A stretch of 58,633 nucleotides of DNA from an uncultured Muribaculaceae bacterium (GCA_910577585.1 CAJTNN010000007.1:40377-99009), one strand, 5' to 3'. Counted from the stretch's first letter, positions 26,999-36,280 are shown. Made by a program: numbers and translations. Notes: generated by a model from the letters alone, not told the origin.

Positions 26999-27631
26999 TT
27001 ATTGGAAAGCCTTCCATTTGAGAGGTATATGCAAATCAAAATCTGGAATAGAGAGGTGTACCACATCCGGCAATATACATTGCCGGAATCGGCTTTCATA
27101 CTGTTTAAGTTGAACCGGCTTGCAAGATGCCATAGAAGCAAGGTTGCTTGAATATTGATGGGGCGGAAAATACACCACAACTTTATGTCCGGCTTCTGTT
27201 GCAAGCTCGATAGCCGGAATCATATCGCTATCTGCCGATACAACAATCGCAAGGTCACAGTTATCTTGATAGGCATCTGCTACAATTTGCGTGGCTATCC
27301 TCACATCCGTTTCCTTTTCTTCGTGGGTATGGATTTTGTTTCCGCAATTGAAACATGTAATCTCTTTTTTCAGATATTTGCCAAGAATCAACTTGAACTT
27401 GGGATTCTCCTTATTAGCTTGGAAGAATGCACTTTGGCGAAGGCTTTGGTCAATATCATCAACTCTCGCTGAAAAATACTTGACAGCCACAAGTTCTTGA
27501 TTGGGACGCATGAACATCTCAAACAACTTGACAACGTCAAGCCAATAATATTTCTTCCACCGGGCGTCCTTCTTCAAGCCAGAGTAGAAATTGAATCCAT
27601 CGATATATACTATTACTCTCTGTATATCCAT
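26999..27631 (-). CDS. NYN-domain protein (PIN-like nuclease fold)
   Basis: 210 residues. It begins VIVYIDGFNFYSGLK (first Asp of the NYN active site), has a CFNCGNKIH two-cysteine motif that may bind zinc, then EEKETDVRIATQIVADAYQDNCDLAIVVSADSDMIPAIELA, which holds the remaining acidic residues (ETD, SADSD). NYN proteins are PIN-like RNases; some act in RNA turnover or defence. Start ATG 27631 is preceded by a hairpin and T run. The gene is clearly AT-richer than its neighbours and stands alone, which suggests acquisition by transfer. Confidence 0.88.
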   Translation of the reverse strand: MDIQRVIVYIDGFNFYSGLKKDARWKKYYWLDVVKLFEMFMRPNQELVAVKYFSARVDDIDQSLRQSAFFQANKENPKFKLILGKYLKKEITCFNCGNKIHTHEEKETDVRIATQIVADAYQDNCDLAIVVSADSDMIPAIELATEAGHKVVVYFPPHQYSSNLASMASCKPVQLKQYESRFRQCILPDVVHLSIPDFDLHIPLKWKAFQ

Positions 27632-27660
27632 AAAAAATAAGCCCACCTTAAGGGGTGGGC
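27632..27660 (-). promoter_or_regulatory. terminator-like hairpin in the NYN-gene leader
   Basis: On the minus strand GCCCACC, CCTTAA, GGTGGGC is followed by TTATTTTTT and then directly the ATG. Upstream, CCCTTAGGTGG in the same leader could pair with the hairpin's left arm, giving an antiterminator. The leader from the predicted start site is about 60 nt. Confidence 0.65.
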
Positions 27661-27698
27661 GAGCCTTAGTATTTTCCACCTAAGGGCGATAAGGTATG

Positions 27699-27729
27699 CA
27701 AAGGTACGAAAAGTTTTCTTACCTTGCAA
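27699..27729 (-). promoter_or_regulatory. NYN-gene promoter
   Basis: On the minus strand TTGC (27729-27726), a 19-nt spacer and TACCTTTG (27706-27699), an exact consensus. Confidence 0.85.
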
Positions 27730-27861
27730 AATAAAAACGTAATTTTCAGACGAAAAGTTTATATTTTTCTCCTCTATCTCAGTATTTAAGCTAAAATATT
27801 TGCGCCTAAAAAAATACTCCACTTTCTTCCTTATTATGACAGTCGCGATGGTTTTTCAGTA

Positions 27862-27883
27862 GCCGTGGGTTTCAATCCACGGC
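27862..27883. repeat. REP-like palindrome, copy 4
   Basis: GCCGTGGGT, TTCA, ATCCACGGC: 9-bp arms with one mismatch, related to copies 1-3 but lacking the GACTTAG end. A TAACTTTG box occurs at 27969-27976 on the plus strand, with no gene directly after it. Confidence 0.55.
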
Positions 27884-28049
27884 ACAATCGCGGTGCGATT
27901 TCGCGGCGCAATAATTCTTTTGCATCTGTTTTGGCGGGGATAATGAGCTATATGCGGGGAATTTTTGTTAACTTTGTAGACTCAAAGGTTTTCGTGGCGC
28001 CCATGGCGTCGCGGATTGGGCGATTGTGCCATTTGGCGCAGTCTCCCCG

Positions 28050-28241
28050 GAAGTTGTTTAAACTTTTTTCAAGTGCAAGGTTAATTAAGATTTTGAGCAG
28101 GTTTCGGCTCTCGAAGAGGGAGCGATGCGGGCATCGCGACCGATGAAGAGGGTCGAAAGATGCCAAAATATTAATTAAGATTGCGCTTGAAGAAAAAATC
28201 TCTTCATTTAATATTTTTTCGTAAAAAGTTTAAACAACTTC
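28050..28241. repeat. 19-bp inverted repeat pair upstream of gpmI
   Basis: GAAGTTGTTTAAACTTTTT at 28050-28068 is perfectly inverted at 28223-28241, 154 bp away. Each copy contains the palindrome GTTTAAAC. Between them are two direct copies of TTAATTAAGATT and a GCGATGC/GCATCGC hairpin. I found no TAnnTTTG box inside. Confidence 0.75.
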
Positions 28242-28280
28242 TATGCATATGAATATTACAATTATTTTTACTATACAGGT

Positions 28281-29792
28281 ATGGCTAACAAAGCACTGTT
28301 AATTATTCTTGATGGTTATGGCATCGGCGATCATGGCAAGGACGATGCTATCTACAACACTCCCACACCCTTTATGGACAGTCTTCTGGCTGAGTATCCC
28401 CACTCGCAGCTGCAGGCCAGCGGTGAGTTCGTGGGTCTGCCCGACGGACAGATGGGTAACTCTGAGGTGGGCCACCTCAACATCGGCGCAGGCCGTGTGG
28501 TATATCAGGACCTCGTGAAGATTAACCGCGCCATCGCCGATGGCAGCTTCGCCGAGAATCCCGAGATCAAGAGCGCCTTCACATATGCCAAGGAGCACAA
28601 TGTGCCCATCCACTTCATGGGCCTCTGCAGCACCGGCGGTGTGCACTCATCGCTCGACCACGTGTATGCCCTTTGCGACACCGCCAAGGCCTACGGACTC
28701 GACAAGACCTTCATCCACTGCTTTATGGATGGCCGCGACACCGACCCCAAGTCGGGAGCCGGCTTCCTGCGCGACGTGATGGCACACTGCGAGAAATCAA
28801 CCGGAACAGTGGCATCGGTAATCGGCCGCTACTACGCTATGGACCGCGACCATCGCTGGGAGCGCCTCAAAGAGGGCTACAACATGCTCGTGTATGGCGA
28901 GGGTCGTCAGACTTCTGACCTTGTGGCTGCCGTAGAGGAGAGCTACGCCGAGGGTGTGACTGACGAATTCCTCAAGCCGATTGTCAACGACAAAGTCGAC
29001 GGCCGCATCGGCGCCGGACATGTGGTGATCTTCTTCAACTACCGCAACGACCGCGCCAAAGAGCTCACCACTGTGCTCACCCAGCATTCAGAGGATGGCA
29101 TGAACCCGATTCCCGACCTGCAGTTCTACTGCATGACCCCCTACGACGACTCATTCAAGGGTGTGCACGTCATCTTCCCCAAGAGCGACGTGCAGGAGAC
29201 ACTCGCACAGTATCTCTCAGAGCAGGGTAAGAAGCAGCTCCATATCGCAGAGACAGAGAAGTATGCCCACGTGACATTCTTCTTCAACGGCGGTCGCGAG
29301 AATCCCTTCGAGGGTGAGGAGCGTGTGCTTGTGGCTTCGCCCAAGGTGGCCACCTACGACCTGCAGCCCGAGATGTCGGCACCCGAGGTGACCGACAAGC
29401 TCGTCAGCGCCATCGACAGCGAGAAGTTCGACTTCATCGTGGTCAACTTCGCAAATGGCGATATGGTGGGTCACACCGGTGTGTATGACGCTATCCAGAA
29501 GGCAGTGGCCACACTCGACGAGTGTGTGAAGCGTGTGATCACCGCCGCCCTCGCCCATGGCTATGAGAGCATCATCATCGCCGACCACGGCAATGCTGAC
29601 CACGCAATCAACGAGGATGGCACCCCCAACACTGCCCACTCGCTCAATCCTGTACCCTTCATCTATGTAGGCAGCGACAAGAATGCCACCCTCAAGGATG
29701 GCAAGCTGGCCGACGTGGCCCCGTCGCTTCTCTACCTGATGGGTATCAAGGCCCCGGCAGAGATGGATGGCGAGGTGCTGATCAGCAAGTAA
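28281..29792 (+). CDS. gpmI: 2,3-bisphosphoglycerate-independent phosphoglycerate mutase
   Basis: 503 residues. Interconverts 3- and 2-phosphoglycerate in glycolysis with two Mn ions. The N-terminal ILDGYGIGD holds the first metal ligand and QMGNSEVGHLNIGAGRV the catalytic Ser (residue 61). The substrate domain has FMDGRDTDP and the C-terminal phosphatase domain has NFANGDMVGHTG and IIADHGNAD. Alkaline-phosphatase superfamily fold, usual length. Its upstream region is unusual in holding the 19-bp inverted repeat pair that ends 40 bp before the start. Confidence 0.97.
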   Translation: MANKALLIILDGYGIGDHGKDDAIYNTPTPFMDSLLAEYPHSQLQASGEFVGLPDGQMGNSEVGHLNIGAGRVVYQDLVKINRAIADGSFAENPEIKSAFTYAKEHNVPIHFMGLCSTGGVHSSLDHVYALCDTAKAYGLDKTFIHCFMDGRDTDPKSGAGFLRDVMAHCEKSTGTVASVIGRYYAMDRDHRWERLKEGYNMLVYGEGRQTSDLVAAVEESYAEGVTDEFLKPIVNDKVDGRIGAGHVVIFFNYRNDRAKELTTVLTQHSEDGMNPIPDLQFYCMTPYDDSFKGVHVIFPKSDVQETLAQYLSEQGKKQLHIAETEKYAHVTFFFNGGRENPFEGEERVLVASPKVATYDLQPEMSAPEVTDKLVSAIDSEKFDFIVVNFANGDMVGHTGVYDAIQKAVATLDECVKRVITAALAHGYESIIIADHGNADHAINEDGTPNTAHSLNPVPFIYVGSDKNATLKDGKLADVAPSLLYLMGIKAPAEMDGEVLISK

Positions 29793-29814
29793 CCTGATTC
29801 ACTCCACAATAAAT

Positions 29815-29875
29815 ATCTCCCCGCTCAATCCGCCTTACCCCGATGAAGGGGGTGCGGATTGAGCGGGGAGTATTT
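29815..29875. terminator. bidirectional terminator
   Basis: 17-bp stem CTCCCCGCTCAATCCGC / GCGGATTGAGCGGGGAG with an inner CCCC/GGGG pairing, then TATTTTTAT on the plus strand. It separates convergent gpmI and the M6 protease gene. Confidence 0.88.
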
Positions 29876-29904
29876 TTATACGTAGGATAGCCCGTGAGCG
29901 GGAA

Positions 29905-32598
29905 TCAGAAGGCCAGTTTCACGGTGTGCCCCGATGCCGCATCGCGCAGCAGGTAGATGCCCTTTGCCGGTAGTCGCAACGCCCCGCAGTGGGCGATTGC
30001 CACGGCCTGACCATCGATAGAGAAGAGATCATAGCGCAGGCTATCGTCAGCCGGAAGAATCACACCCTCGGCAAGACGGAATGCAAAGCCGGCGTCTCCG
30101 GTCTCGATAGATTCTACCCCCGACGGTGCCGTCGGATTGAAGCGAAGCTGGCGCGAACGCGTGGTGGCACCCGAAGCATCGCAGAACTCCACATAGGCCG
30201 CATACTGCATAGCCTCACGCAAACCGCTCACCATCGCCACCGGCTCAGAATCAGAATACGCCACCACGGCCTCCGCCGCCGGAGTCTCAATGGTCGGCTG
30301 GCGCAGCGTGAGCAGGATATCATCGATGTTCAGGTCGAGCGCCGATGACTCAGCCACAAAGAGCAGGCGCACACCATGCACCCCCTCACCGAAATCCACG
30401 TGGCGCATCTCCCCGATGTCGGAGAAATCGCTCATCGAAGAATGATAGCGCCATTCCCCCGAGGCATCGGCAGTGAGGATATCAAGATGGCCGAACGCCG
30501 ACTTATCGGCGTAGCGCTGGCGCACCCAGAACTGCATCTCACCGATCTCCTGCTCCATGAGAGCCGACTCTATACGGCTGAAAGATGAAGGCATTCGCCA
30601 AGAGGGAGCCGAGGCGCCGCAATAATTCTCGCGCGAATCAAACTCACCCGTGGCCACCCACCCCTCGGGGAGCTGCGACCCGCTGAAATCAACATCTAAA
30701 GTAGCCGCCACATCGCCCGGTGCAAGAGTCACCACATGCAGTGTGGCCTCCTCAGCCGACGGCATCGCATCCCACTCAAGCTCTACCTCGCCCGCAGCCG
30801 TGTGGCGCAGCCGCAGATTGGGCACTGCCGCGCGGAAATCGTCCGGGTCGACGGTGCGCCCCGTGGTAGGGTAGAGCGGACGAAGTATCTCACCCTCTGT
30901 GGCCGGGTATATCATGGCGCAATATGAGGTGTTCGGCTCCAGACCGGTCACATCGACCGAGCACTCGCCATCCGCTCCTACGGGATTACCCACATTGCGG
31001 AAGAACCAACCATCGACATAATCATCATACCCCAGTATCTCGCCCGAAAAGCGGTCGGCGGGGAATACCGACACCATATAGCTCACCTCCCCGGCCGCAT
31101 CATCTGCTACGTTGTCAGCAAGCCCTGCCGCAGGCCAGGAGAGACGCAGCGTAGAGGCATCCGGCGAACTGAACCGAACCTCAGGCGCCTCGCCGACGAA
31201 TACCGACTCATGGTCGGCTGCAGAAGCATCAGAAGAGGTGGCCTCAAAACTCACGGTAGAATCGAAATTGCGCACGATGCGCCGCAACTCCACCCCCATG
31301 CCGCGGCCATCCCAGGCAGAGAATGTGGGGTTGATGCGCGCAGTGAACTCATTTATCCCCGCACTCCCCGGAAACGGATCGCCGGCGCGCGTGGACTCCG
31401 ATTTCTCGCTATCGGCCTCAATGAGGTCGATGCGCATATGCGAGGCATCATTGTTGGGGGCATTCTGTTGCCACAGACGTGCGTCGAAATCTATATGCCA
31501 CGCAAGGAGTCCGGCGCCCGGCAGACGGCTGTCGTAGTAGCCTGCCCCACGGTTTTCGAGAATATAATATTCAGTAGGCTTGTCGCTCAATCCCACCTTA
31601 AACGCCATCGGCCAAGCCTCAAGTGGCGGCAGTGTGTAGTAGCCAGGCGCAGCAAGAAGGGAGGGGCGCATCCACTCCATCGCATACTGCTCATAGGCAG
31701 AGAATACCGGCGGCGTATGCTCGGAATTATTGTAATTGCCCGAATCCATGCAACTGAAGGGGCCGGGAGTGAAGCACTTCGAAGCCTGGCCGCTGTTGGA
31801 CGACGTGTCGTAGAGGTCAGGGAGCCCCAACACATGCGCGAACTCATGGCAGAAAGTTCCTATGCCGCTCAGCCGATTGTCGGAACCCAGCTCGGAGGAT
31901 GTGGCATAACGGTCGATGAGCACCCCGTCGGCCTCGACAGGTGCGCCGATGGTGGCCGTCAGTGTCGAGGCATGGGGCCAGATGGTGGTCTCGCGGTTGC
32001 CACCGGTGGTGGCCCCCTTCCCCGCGAAGAAAAGATAGATGAAATCTACCTTGCCATCCTTATCCGGGTCATAGAGAGAGAAATCCACCGGCTCATCAAG
32101 AGCCTTGACGGCATCCTCAACCATCCGCCCCGCCTGATAGACGGTGCGGGTCTCGCCCGTGGCCGGGTCGATGAATGTGTCGTCGGGGTCGGTGACCACA
32201 TAATCCTTCTCATTGCGCGGCAGGCGCACCGGACCGTAGACGTCAAACACCGGATTAAACTGACCCCGCGAGATTGCCCGGTAATAAGCGTTGGCCGAAC
32301 CGGTGGCATTCTGATAGGTGAACTCATCGCCATTAAGCATCTCATCGATGAGCGCCTGCGGGTCACCCTTCCCCTGCGAGAAAGATGCATCGGCAAACTC
32401 CACCAGCACCACGGCCACGCGGTAGTCGCCGGTGGTGGTGATGGCCCTCAGGTCATGGCCGTCGGCATTGTCAAACTGCGGAGGCGCCACGCGCATCGAT
32501 GTCGGCGCGAGCGGATAATGCGCCGGCGCAGCAGCCGAAGCATTCAGAGCAGCCGCCGGCGATAGCGAAAGAAGAAAAAGAGGTAAGAGTCTATGCAT
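29905..32598 (-). CDS. M6-family metalloprotease with type IX sorting-like C-terminus
   Basis: 897 residues. Signal peptide (LSLSPAAALNASA). The peptidase domain has VAVVLVEFAD, the zinc motif HEFAHVLGLPD with His251 and His255, and the M6 feature CMDSGNYNN (a MDSGNYN-type Met-turn region), as in immune inhibitor A. It is followed by beta-sandwich and fibronectin-like segments, including LKYSWDAMP-type FN3 (here ELEWDAMPSAEEA). The last ~70 residues (FRLAEGV...YDLFSIDGQAV...LPAKGIYLLRD) look like a type A C-terminal sorting domain. Likely a secreted or surface protease. Start ATG 32598 is chosen for the clean signal peptide. Confidence 0.9.
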   Translation of the reverse strand: MHRLLPLFLLSLSPAAALNASAAAPAHYPLAPTSMRVAPPQFDNADGHDLRAITTTGDYRVAVVLVEFADASFSQGKGDPQALIDEMLNGDEFTYQNATGSANAYYRAISRGQFNPVFDVYGPVRLPRNEKDYVVTDPDDTFIDPATGETRTVYQAGRMVEDAVKALDEPVDFSLYDPDKDGKVDFIYLFFAGKGATTGGNRETTIWPHASTLTATIGAPVEADGVLIDRYATSSELGSDNRLSGIGTFCHEFAHVLGLPDLYDTSSNSGQASKCFTPGPFSCMDSGNYNNSEHTPPVFSAYEQYAMEWMRPSLLAAPGYYTLPPLEAWPMAFKVGLSDKPTEYYILENRGAGYYDSRLPGAGLLAWHIDFDARLWQQNAPNNDASHMRIDLIEADSEKSESTRAGDPFPGSAGINEFTARINPTFSAWDGRGMGVELRRIVRNFDSTVSFEATSSDASAADHESVFVGEAPEVRFSSPDASTLRLSWPAAGLADNVADDAAGEVSYMVSVFPADRFSGEILGYDDYVDGWFFRNVGNPVGADGECSVDVTGLEPNTSYCAMIYPATEGEILRPLYPTTGRTVDPDDFRAAVPNLRLRHTAAGEVELEWDAMPSAEEATLHVVTLAPGDVAATLDVDFSGSQLPEGWVATGEFDSRENYCGASAPSWRMPSSFSRIESALMEQEIGEMQFWVRQRYADKSAFGHLDILTADASGEWRYHSSMSDFSDIGEMRHVDFGEGVHGVRLLFVAESSALDLNIDDILLTLRQPTIETPAAEAVVAYSDSEPVAMVSGLREAMQYAAYVEFCDASGATTRSRQLRFNPTAPSGVESIETGDAGFAFRLAEGVILPADDSLRYDLFSIDGQAVAIAHCGALRLPAKGIYLLRDAASGHTVKLAF

Positions 32599-32719
32599 AA
32601 GCAAAGTGTTTAAAATCGGATAGTGAAAGTAGTGGGGAGGACTCCCGGCCGGCCACTTGTAAGATGTCATATGCCGACTATCAGCTGATGGCATGGCAGC
32701 GTGGGTGAGTCCACAACGA

Positions 32720-32727
32720 CAAAAGTA
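32720..32727 (-). promoter_or_regulatory. -7 box of the M6 protease gene
   Basis: TACTTTTG on the minus strand, 122 nt before the start codon. Divergent from the folP box at 32761. Confidence 0.5.
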
Positions 32728-32760
32728 AGTAAAATTTTAAATTATTCCATAAAAAACCGC

Positions 32761-32768
32761 TATATTTG
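32761..32768 (+). promoter_or_regulatory. folP -7 box
   Basis: TATATTTG, 88 nt before folP; no clear -33 TTG. Confidence 0.5.
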
Positions 32769-32856
32769 TAAAAATTTAACTCAGATACTCAGGTATTGCC
32801 GTGCATGGCGCCTCGGGCGCGTGTGCAAGAGAGGTGATGCCGCCATTGCGACCCTT

Positions 32857-33702
32857 ATGACAATCAAAGAGACACCATCGATATGCATAGGGGGGAGAAT
32901 ATGCAGTTTCTCCACTCCGTGGGTGATGGGCATAATCAATGCCACCCCCGATTCATTCTATTCAGGGAGCCGCACGCCTGAGGGTGAGGCGGTGGCGCAA
33001 CGTGTGCGCCGCATGCTTGCCGACGGCGCCGATGTGCTCGATGTGGGGGGCTACTCCTCGCGTCCGGGTGCAGAGGATATCTCGGCCGATGAGGAGTACG
33101 GGCGCATTGCCGTGGCCCTTGAGGCGATACGTCGCGAGGCCCCGGAGGCCGTGGTGTCGGTCGATACGTTCCGCAGCGATGTGGCTCGCCGATGTGTAGA
33201 GGAGTGGGGAGTGCAGATAATCAATGATATAGGTGGCGGCACACTCGATGCGGCGATGTTTGAGACGGTGGCCTCGCTCGGCGTGGCTTATGTGCTGATG
33301 CACATGCGCGGTACACCGGCCACGATGACCGGACTGTGTGACTATACGGATGTCACTGCCGATGTGGTGCGCGACCTCGCCTTCAAGCTCTCCGAACTGC
33401 GTCAGCTCGGAGTGGCCGATGTGATAGTCGACCCCGGATTCGGTTTCGCCAAGACTGTAGAGGGGAACTTCAAACTGCTGCGCGAGATGGATAGCTTCGC
33501 ATTGCTTGATGCGCCGATACTGGCCGGACTTTCACGCAAATCCATGATATGGCGCACCCTTGCCACCACCCCTGCCGAGAGTCTCAACGGCACGACCGCC
33601 CTCAATATGGTGGCACTCGAGCGTGGCGCCGCCATACTCAGGGTGCACGACGTCAAGGAGGCCCGCGAATGCGTGAGTCTCTTCTGCGCGTTGCGTAAAT
33701 GA
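32857..33702 (+). CDS. folP: dihydropteroate synthase
   Basis: 281 residues. Joins dihydropterin pyrophosphate and p-aminobenzoate in folate synthesis; the target of sulfonamides. Intact motifs: VMGIINATPDSFYSG, ADVLDVGGYSSRPGA, INDIGGG, VLMHMRG, VDPGFGFAKT and GLSRKSMI. The ATG at 32857 (MTIKETPSI) is chosen; the longer frame runs through the promoter. 31 bp upstream of cdaA, a pairing common in Bacteroidetes. Confidence 0.95.
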   Translation: MTIKETPSICIGGRICSFSTPWVMGIINATPDSFYSGSRTPEGEAVAQRVRRMLADGADVLDVGGYSSRPGAEDISADEEYGRIAVALEAIRREAPEAVVSVDTFRSDVARRCVEEWGVQIINDIGGGTLDAAMFETVASLGVAYVLMHMRGTPATMTGLCDYTDVTADVVRDLAFKLSELRQLGVADVIVDPGFGFAKTVEGNFKLLREMDSFALLDAPILAGLSRKSMIWRTLATTPAESLNGTTALNMVALERGAAILRVHDVKEARECVSLFCALRK

Positions 33703-33733
33703 AGCTCAGTTCGGCTCCAATAATAGAAATGAT

Positions 33734-34495
33734 ATGCTTGAATTCGGAATAAAAGATATAATCGACATACTGCTCGTAGCCACGCTGCTGTATTACATCT
33801 ACAGGCTGATGCGGCGCTCGGGCTCGCTGAGTCTATTCTACGGCGTGCTGCTCTTCACTGTGGTGTGGGTGATAGCCTCCGAGATACTCAATATGCGCCT
33901 CACGGGCACCATCATGGATAAATTCATGTCGATAGGCCTGATAATCCTTGTGGTGATTTTCCAGGACCAGATAAAGCGATTCCTGATAGATCTCGGTTCG
34001 CAGCGCCGATGGTGGCGATGGCGCAATATCTTCCGCCATGGGCAGAAGCGCGAGGAGCAGGACCACAAGCATATCATGCAGGTGGTGTATGCCTGCATGT
34101 CGATGTCGAAGTCGAAGACCGGCGCGTTGATAGTGTTTCAGCGCAAGATGCCGCTGACCGATTATGAGAAGACCGGCGACATAATAGATGCCGATATCAA
34201 TACGCGGTTGATAGAGAATATATTCTTCAAGAACTCACCGCTGCACGACGGCGCGATGATAATAGCCGACAAGCGCATCAACTCGGTGGGGTGTATCCTG
34301 CCGGTGAGCCACGACATGAATATTCCGAAAGAACTCGGATTGCGCCACCGCGCGGCGCTGGGCATGAGCCAGGTGACCGATGCAGTGTGTGTGATAGTCA
34401 GCGAGGAGACCGGCAATATCTCGGTGGCCAAGGATGGCGAATTCAGCATCAAGCTCTCAGGACTCGACCTGGAGCATATACTTGCCAATCTTTAG
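33734..34495 (+). CDS. cdaA: diadenylate cyclase CdaA (c-di-AMP synthase)
   Basis: 253 residues. Three N-terminal transmembrane helices (IIDILLVATLLYYIY, LSLFYGVLLFTVVWVIA, FMSIGLIILVVIF) precede the DAC domain with DGA at residues 172-174 and RHR at 204-206, the catalytic motifs that join two ATP into c-di-AMP. c-di-AMP controls potassium and osmotic balance and cell-wall stress. Likely co-transcribed with folP. Confidence 0.95.
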   Translation: MLEFGIKDIIDILLVATLLYYIYRLMRRSGSLSLFYGVLLFTVVWVIASEILNMRLTGTIMDKFMSIGLIILVVIFQDQIKRFLIDLGSQRRWWRWRNIFRHGQKREEQDHKHIMQVVYACMSMSKSKTGALIVFQRKMPLTDYEKTGDIIDADINTRLIENIFFKNSPLHDGAMIIADKRINSVGCILPVSHDMNIPKELGLRHRAALGMSQVTDAVCVIVSEETGNISVAKDGEFSIKLSGLDLEHILANL

Positions 34496-34499
34496 ACTT

Positions 34500-34545
34500 A
34501 AGTATCTCTCAAAAATAATGCATAGCTAATTTTTGAGAGATACTT
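34500..34545. terminator. bidirectional AT-rich terminator
   Basis: 17-bp perfect stem AAGTATCTCTCAAAAAT / ATTTTTGAGAGATACTT with a 12-nt loop, between convergent cdaA and rsgA. Confidence 0.8.
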
Positions 34546-34555
34546 TAATTTTGAA

Positions 34556-35563
34556 TCAGAAGGGTTTGCGGTATTTGTCGGATGCCGGGGTCTGGCGTGC
34601 CTCTTCGAGTATGGAGAGGTAGGATGCGTAGCGGCTGCGTGCGATGCGCGACTCCTCTACGGCCGGAATCACGGCGCAGCCGGGTTCGCCGGTGTGGCTG
34701 CAATCCTGATAGCGGCATTCGCGGCCGGTGCGGAAAATTTCGGGGAAGAAGTGCGACACCTCTTCAGGTGCGAAATCAATCACACCGAATCCCTTCACGC
34801 CGGGGATGTCGATAAGGGCGCCTCCATAGGGGAGGTCAACCATCTCAGAGAAGGTGGTGGTGTGCATGCCGGTGTGGTGCTGGCCCGAGATTTCGCCTGT
34901 GCGCAGGTCGGCTTCCGGAGCGAGCTGATTGATAAGCGAGGACTTTCCGACGCCCGAATTGCCGGCGAAGAGAGTGGTCTTTCCGGCGGTCCATTCGCGC
35001 AGGGTATCCATTCCGGTTCCGGTGTGAGCCGACACCAGCAGGGTGGGGTAGCCGAGCGATGAGTAGAGATATTCGATAGCGCGGGCATACTCGAGGTCCT
35101 CTTCGTTCCAGAGGTCGGACTTGTTGATAATCAGGCGCGCCGGCACGTTATAGGCTTCGGCTGTGGCAAGAAAACGGTCGATGAAGGTGGTGGGCGTAGC
35201 CGGATCTACGATTGACACAACCAGAATAGCCTGGTCGAGGTTGGAGGCCAGGATATGGCTCTCTTTCGACAGGTTGGATGCGCGGCGGATGATATAGTTT
35301 CGTCGCGGCAGAATCGAAGTGATATAGTGGGTGTCGGCATCGCGCAGAGAGATTTCAACCTCATCGCCCACGGCCACAGGATTGGTGGTGCGTATACCCT
35401 TGATGCGGAAATTTCCCTTGATGCGGCAGTCGGTCTCGGTGCCGTCGTCGAGGCGCACGCGATATGCGCTGCCGGTGTTTTTCACCACCAGACCATGCTC
35501 GGGCGGAATCTGCTGCAGCTGCGGCTTCTGAGCCGACTTCTTATTACTTGATTTTTTTGCCAT
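34556..35563 (-). CDS. rsgA: small ribosomal subunit biogenesis GTPase RsgA
   Basis: 335 residues. Circularly permuted GTPase that checks 30S maturation. An N-terminal OB fold is followed by the G motifs in permuted order: NKSD (G4), then GNSGVGKSSLINQL (G1), and DIPG (G3). The C-terminal zinc knuckle is present (CRYQDCSHTGEPGC). A basic Lys/Ser-rich N-terminal tail (MAKKSSNKKSAQK) is normal for the family. The -7 box TAATTTTG lies at 35660-35667. Confidence 0.96.
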   Translation of the reverse strand: MAKKSSNKKSAQKPQLQQIPPEHGLVVKNTGSAYRVRLDDGTETDCRIKGNFRIKGIRTTNPVAVGDEVEISLRDADTHYITSILPRRNYIIRRASNLSKESHILASNLDQAILVVSIVDPATPTTFIDRFLATAEAYNVPARLIINKSDLWNEEDLEYARAIEYLYSSLGYPTLLVSAHTGTGMDTLREWTAGKTTLFAGNSGVGKSSLINQLAPEADLRTGEISGQHHTGMHTTTFSEMVDLPYGGALIDIPGVKGFGVIDFAPEEVSHFFPEIFRTGRECRYQDCSHTGEPGCAVIPAVEESRIARSRYASYLSILEEARQTPASDKYRKPF

Positions 35564-35659
35564 TATCTGATTTTGAATTGCCCTTCCGGATTTTAGTCGT
35601 CGTGGGTTTGGGTCGCTGTGGGATTTTGCTCTTCCGCGTAAACAGCGCTAATCCATTTG

Positions 35660-35667
35660 CAAAATTA
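35660..35667 (-). promoter_or_regulatory. rsgA -7 box
   Basis: TAATTTTG on the minus strand, 97 nt before rsgA. The following 150 bases are AT-rich and lead to the divergent winged-helix gene. Confidence 0.55.
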
Positions 35668-35819
35668 ACAAAAATCGGGATAAGATTGTTAATAAATTGA
35701 CAGTAAAACGAAAGAGCCGCAAACCTTGAGGTAGATTGAATAATTGCGTGCGAAAGATAATAAATCGTAAATTTTTATGTCAAAAATGGCATAAAACTAA
35801 AAATATCAAAAATATTTAT

Positions 35820-35827
35820 TATCTTTG
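35820..35827 (+). promoter_or_regulatory. -7 box of the winged-helix gene
   Basis: TATCTTTG, about 145 nt before the start codon, giving a long leader. Confidence 0.6.
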
Positions 35828-35971
35828 CGCTCAGAAATTATTTCAATTGTAATTCAATTGTCATTCATAGGCTCTCTTGCTTCTGCAATTTATGTGGGTG
35901 ATGGCCGGCATCGGATTGCGGAATACAGTCAAAAAACTTACAACCAACAACTAAATAAAATAAGTAAAGCA

Positions 35972-36178
35972 ATGAACATCGAGACAATCGGAACCTGGGC
36001 CGGCGAAGTTTACAAGGCCCTCGAATCAACAGATACCCACGTGCTTGGTCTCAAAGGTATTAAGAAAGCTACAAAACTGAAAAAGGATGAGATTATGGCC
36101 GCTCTCGGCTGGCTTGGTCGCGAAGGAAAAATCGTGATAGCCATGGCTGATGAGGAGATTGCAGTGACTCTTGTCTAA
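35972..36178 (+). CDS. small winged-helix protein (DUF2582-like)
   Basis: 68 residues: WAGEVYKALESTDTHVLGLKGIKKATKLKKDEIMAALGWLGREGKIVIAMADEEIAVTLV. This is a compact winged helix-turn-helix with one wing, the pattern of the DUF2582 family found in Bacteroidetes. It may bind nucleic acid, but its role is unknown. Start ATG 35972 follows an A-rich leader; the longer upstream frame overlaps the promoter. Followed by a strong terminator. Confidence 0.85.
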   Translation: MNIETIGTWAGEVYKALESTDTHVLGLKGIKKATKLKKDEIMAALGWLGREGKIVIAMADEEIAVTLV

Positions 36179-36230
36179 ACCGGAGACCCACTGCCATCAA
36201 GGGCTTCATCATCCATGAGGCTAACGATAA

Positions 36231-36280
36231 ATCTCCGCGCCCGGAAAGGTAAAAACTTCCGGACGCGGAGATATTTTTTA
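36231..36280 (+). terminator. terminator of the winged-helix gene
   Basis: Stem ATCTCCGCG-CCGGA / TCCGG-CGCGGAGAT with one bulge on each side, followed by ATTTTTTA. Confidence 0.85.
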
